Part shown: positions 62,316-64,000 of the stretch, one piece after another
Layout: the number at the start of each line of letters is the position of its first letter
Numbering within the stretch: position 1 is the stretch's first letter
Source of the DNA: Natronorubrum thiooxidans
GTDB taxonomy: Archaea; Halobacteriota; Halobacteria; Halobacteriales; Natrialbaceae
Reading direction: 5' to 3'
NCBI RefSeq assembly: GCF_900156475.1
Contig: NZ_FTNR01000015.1
Location: forward strand, 1-64,000
DNA: 64,000 nt
Translations under genes and position numbers: made by a program
Notes under the pieces: model-generated
What the model saw: the letters and a program-made list of their open reading frames with translations, nothing else
Databases searched by the model: none
What the model was told of the DNA's origin: nothing

Positions 62316-63038
62316 ATGGACTTCGAACAAGCGAGTATGGATGATACGAATCGCATTCGTCCTGACGGTGGGATCGACGTCTTAGACCCACCACCGACGG
62401 ACATCATGGACGAAGAGACGCTCGAGCCAGCAAGGCTTGCACAGAACGCTCCCAGGCTCGAAACAGTCGTTCAACTCCTCAATCAGCCGGCGTTGGCACG
62501 TGTGTATGTTTACGTCTGCTACTGGGGCCCGGTTTCGCCGCCGGAAATCATGGACAACCTCGAGCTATCGAAATCGACGACCTACGAGTACGTCGATCAG
62601 CTCGTCGACCTCGGTCTCGTCGATCGAGATGACTCAACGCGTCCGCAACAGTTGACCGCAGATCCGATCATCATCGTCGAGCAGTACGTTCCCATCGTCA
62701 TCACGCCGACGGTCTTGCACGCACTTGCGCTGCAGGAAGTTGACGAGGACGTCGAATACTTCATGGACCGCTACGGTGCTGGCAAACTCATCGCTGCGCT
62801 GCGGGGTGCAGGATTACACTTCGCGGGGAAGACGACTCAGCGGATGGTCGCGACTGATATCGACGTTCGTGAGACCGAAGCGATGATGATCATCTACGCA
62901 CTCGAGCCAGCACTGACTGTTGGCCGAACCCATGATCCGTTCTTCGAGCATCTGTTTCCGGATGTCCACGATCAGATGGATCTTCCGTCTCTTGACGAGG
63001 TAGATGGAGCCCCAGCAGAGTCAAATTCCCACGAGTGA
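62316..63038 (+). CDS. winged-helix protein (DUF7437-like), probable partner of the PIN gene
   Basis: 240 residues from ATG 62316; an ATG at 62337 is an alternative. RLETVVQLLNQPALARVYVY then LSKSTTYEYVDQLVDLGLVD forms a wHTH, and the rest is helical (RYGAGKLIAALRGAGLHF, VRETEAMMIIYALEPAL). Similar proteins are often coded just before PIN-domain genes in haloarchaea, and here the PIN gene follows 9 bases later. It is probably an antitoxin-like regulator. Confidence 0.65.
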   Translation: MDFEQASMDDTNRIRPDGGIDVLDPPPTDIMDEETLEPARLAQNAPRLETVVQLLNQPALARVYVYVCYWGPVSPPEIMDNLELSKSTTYEYVDQLVDLGLVDRDDSTRPQQLTADPIIIVEQYVPIVITPTVLHALALQEVDEDVEYFMDRYGAGKLIAALRGAGLHFAGKTTQRMVATDIDVRETEAMMIIYALEPALTVGRTHDPFFEHLFPDVHDQMDLPSLDEVDGAPAESNSHE

Positions 63039-63047
63039 GGACGTTGG

Positions 63048-63257
63048 ATGAGCCGAGACAATCTACTCTCTTCCGAACAAGACGTCCTCGTCGACGCAAA
63101 CGTCTTCTTTGCGATCGGTCACCCATCGAATCCGAAATACGCACGCTTCCGGAGTGCTGTCCGGAACGCTGGTGTCGTGTGCAAACTCCCTCAGCGTGTT
63201 ATTGGAGAGCTTGGTGGGCCAAAATGTGAGAACGATCACTCGCTTGTAAGTCCGTGA
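63048..63257 (+). pseudogene. truncated PIN-domain protein
   Basis: The N-terminus DVLVDANVFFAIGHPSNPKY has the first PIN Asp, and RVIGELGGPK has the next conserved Glu. The protein stops after 69 codons, where a full PIN domain needs about 130. The downstream DNA shows no continuation in any frame. It is probably a dead toxin left behind with its wHTH partner. Confidence 0.7.
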
Positions 63258-63362
63258 CGGACAAAAAGGCCGGAGGTTCAGCCTGTGCCGGGACGACGCG
63301 GCCACGTGGTAGTTCAGATCTGACTGTTCAAGAATCCTACTAGACGGCCTCGAGCCGATCCC
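63258..63362. other. short gap after the truncated PIN gene
   Basis: About 100 bases; nothing recognised beyond a possible continuation of PIN debris. Confidence 0.3.
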
Positions 63363-63566
63363 TCAGTTACGTCCGGTGAAGTAGTTAGCCGCCTGGGTCT
63401 CGGGCCCTATTTCCTCGATTGGGTCGTCGTCACAGTTGCTGCACCGTGGTGGTCTCTCGACGTCTGCATACACCGTCTCGCATCCGTTACAGACGAAAAA
63501 CCGGATTCCTAGCACAGTAGTGGATTGGTAGCGTTTGTTCAAATCGATGTCGCACGCTGAGCGCAT
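63363..63566 (-). CDS. small rubredoxin-like zinc-ribbon protein
   Basis: Up to 67 residues. The core is FFVCNGCETVYADVERPPRC with SNCDDDPIEEI, two CxxC knuckles in a rubredoxin-type order. The N-terminal 15 or so residues are uncertain; a GTG inside could be the true start. It is a cytosolic metal-binding protein of unknown partner, lying between the PIN debris and another small frame. Confidence 0.55.
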   Translation of the reverse strand: MRSACDIDLNKRYQSTTVLGIRFFVCNGCETVYADVERPPRCSNCDDDPIEEIGPETQAANYFTGRN

Positions 63567-63832
63567 GCGAACGACAGCTCCAGCACAGTGGTCGTATGTC
63601 GAGTCGCTAGTAGTTTCTTTCTCGGCACCTCTTCAGGGTGCACCGTTTTGAGAAAGGACTGACCAGCGATTACCACGTTTCCGATCTCGATCAGCGTCTC
63701 ACACTCTGTACTCCGTTCGCCGATACCTCTCGTCATCCACAGCTCGTTTTTCTCCGGATACAACGAGTGGGCTCCTGTTTCCATGCTGGTGGCAGTCGCT
63801 CGCAGTGTTCGAAGACTGGTCAGGGACCGCAA
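63539..63832 (-). CDS. uncertain hypothetical protein
   Basis: A 97-residue frame (ETGAHSLYPEKNELWMTRG, TECETLIEIGNVVIAGQSFL, VLELSFACAQRATSI) with haloarchaeal-like composition in the middle. The head MRSLTSLRTLRATATSM is basic, so a later start such as the ATG at 63781 (METGAHS) is more plausible. Its end overlaps the zinc-ribbon frame by 28 bases. No family recognised. Confidence 0.3.
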   Translation of the reverse strand: MRSLTSLRTLRATATSMETGAHSLYPEKNELWMTRGIGERSTECETLIEIGNVVIAGQSFLKTVHPEEVPRKKLLATRHTTTVLELSFACAQRATSI

Positions 63833-63853
63833 TCGAGCAATCGGGCTGTTCGC

Positions 63854-64000
63854 TCATTCCGGCGGCTGTCGACCGATGACCGAATAAAATGGGTCCGTCC
63901 CAGGCTGGGCGACGATTCGGTCCGTCTCTCCAAATCCACCAGCAGTAAAGTACTCTTCGACGAGCGCTGCTCGTTCGTCCATCGATCGGGTTTGCCAGGC
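63854..64000 (-). CDS. 3' end of a gene cut by the window edge
   Basis: Read in reverse, AWQTRSMDERAALVEEYF, TAGGFGETDRIVAQPGTD and PFYSVIGRQPPE end in a TGA at 63854. The acidic, well-formed sequence is certainly coding. A SAM-dependent methyltransferase tail is possible from the AALVEEYFTAGGFGE style, but the family cannot be named with so little. Confidence 0.55.
   Translation of the reverse strand, partial: AWQTRSMDERAALVEEYFTAGGFGETDRIVAQPGTDPFYSVIGRQPPE

Overview
The window is haloarchaeal DNA. The proteins are very acidic, the coding GC is moderately high, most starts are leaderless or overlap the previous stop (ATGA/GTGA), and the insertion sequences are haloarchaeal types (IS200/IS605-type tnpB, IS6, ISH6-like). 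It reads as a mosaic from a plasmid, megaplasmid or integrated-element region: two integrases, an Orc1/Cdc6-like gene, a conjugation-type operon, several toxin-antitoxin modules and many gene remnants, with no tRNA, rRNA or obvious housekeeping block.

Layout. 0-5.4 kb: tyrosine integrase 1, a HTH/MazF-like toxin-antitoxin pair, a SWIM zinc-finger protein, then a graveyard of gene fragments. 5.4-16.1 kb: a Tat-exported serine hydrolase with DUF998 membrane partner, an IS with RHH+TnpB, an MFS carrier plus a bactofilin-like membrane protein, a frameshifted IS6 element, an ApbE / Tsp3-repeat / b-type cytochrome operon (likely extracytoplasmic electron transfer), and a wHTH regulator with a 3-TM partner. 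16.4-33.9 kb: a potassium-homeostasis island bracketed by a 72-bp direct repeat. It holds three TrkH channels, two TrkA proteins, two UspA-like proteins, an APC permease carrying two UspA domains, two AsnC-type regulators fused to RCK_C domains, small membrane and cytosolic proteins, and a decayed ISH6-like element. 34-39.8 kb: a PIN/antitoxin pair, integrase 2 (nearly identical to integrase 1), an AT-rich cassette of tiny zinc-ribbon proteins, more remnants, and a membrane gene split by a (CA)n repeat.

39.8-47.5 kb: an Orc1/Cdc6-like gene whose P-loop core appears deleted in frame, an archaeal ATPase with a nuclease-like C-terminus behind three 15-bp operator-like repeats, a SWIM / pRiA4b ORF-3-like / CcbP-like operon, and a divergent XPB helicase-Bax1 nuclease pair. 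47.5-61.6 kb: a type IV secretion/conjugation-like operon (pilin-like, surface protein, Tat lipoprotein, VirB6-like, VirB3/B4-like, VirB4 ATPase, VirD4-like coupling ATPase with a nuclease-like tail). It is followed by an iteron-like repeat array, a primase-polymerase-like gene and a stem-loop RNA/terminator. The whole unit lies between two copies of a GTTACCCCAC...GTGGGGTAAC inverted repeat. 61.8-64 kb: small proteins, a wHTH plus truncated PIN protein, and the 3' end of another gene.

Main leads for follow-up: the iteron-like array beside the primase-like gene and the paired inverted repeats around the conjugation unit; the CA-repeat contingency gene; the P-loop-less Orc1; the ApbE operon whose Tsp3 protein ends in TGAS; and the potassium island with RCK-fused transcription regulators. 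Functions come from motifs read by eye; no database search was run.
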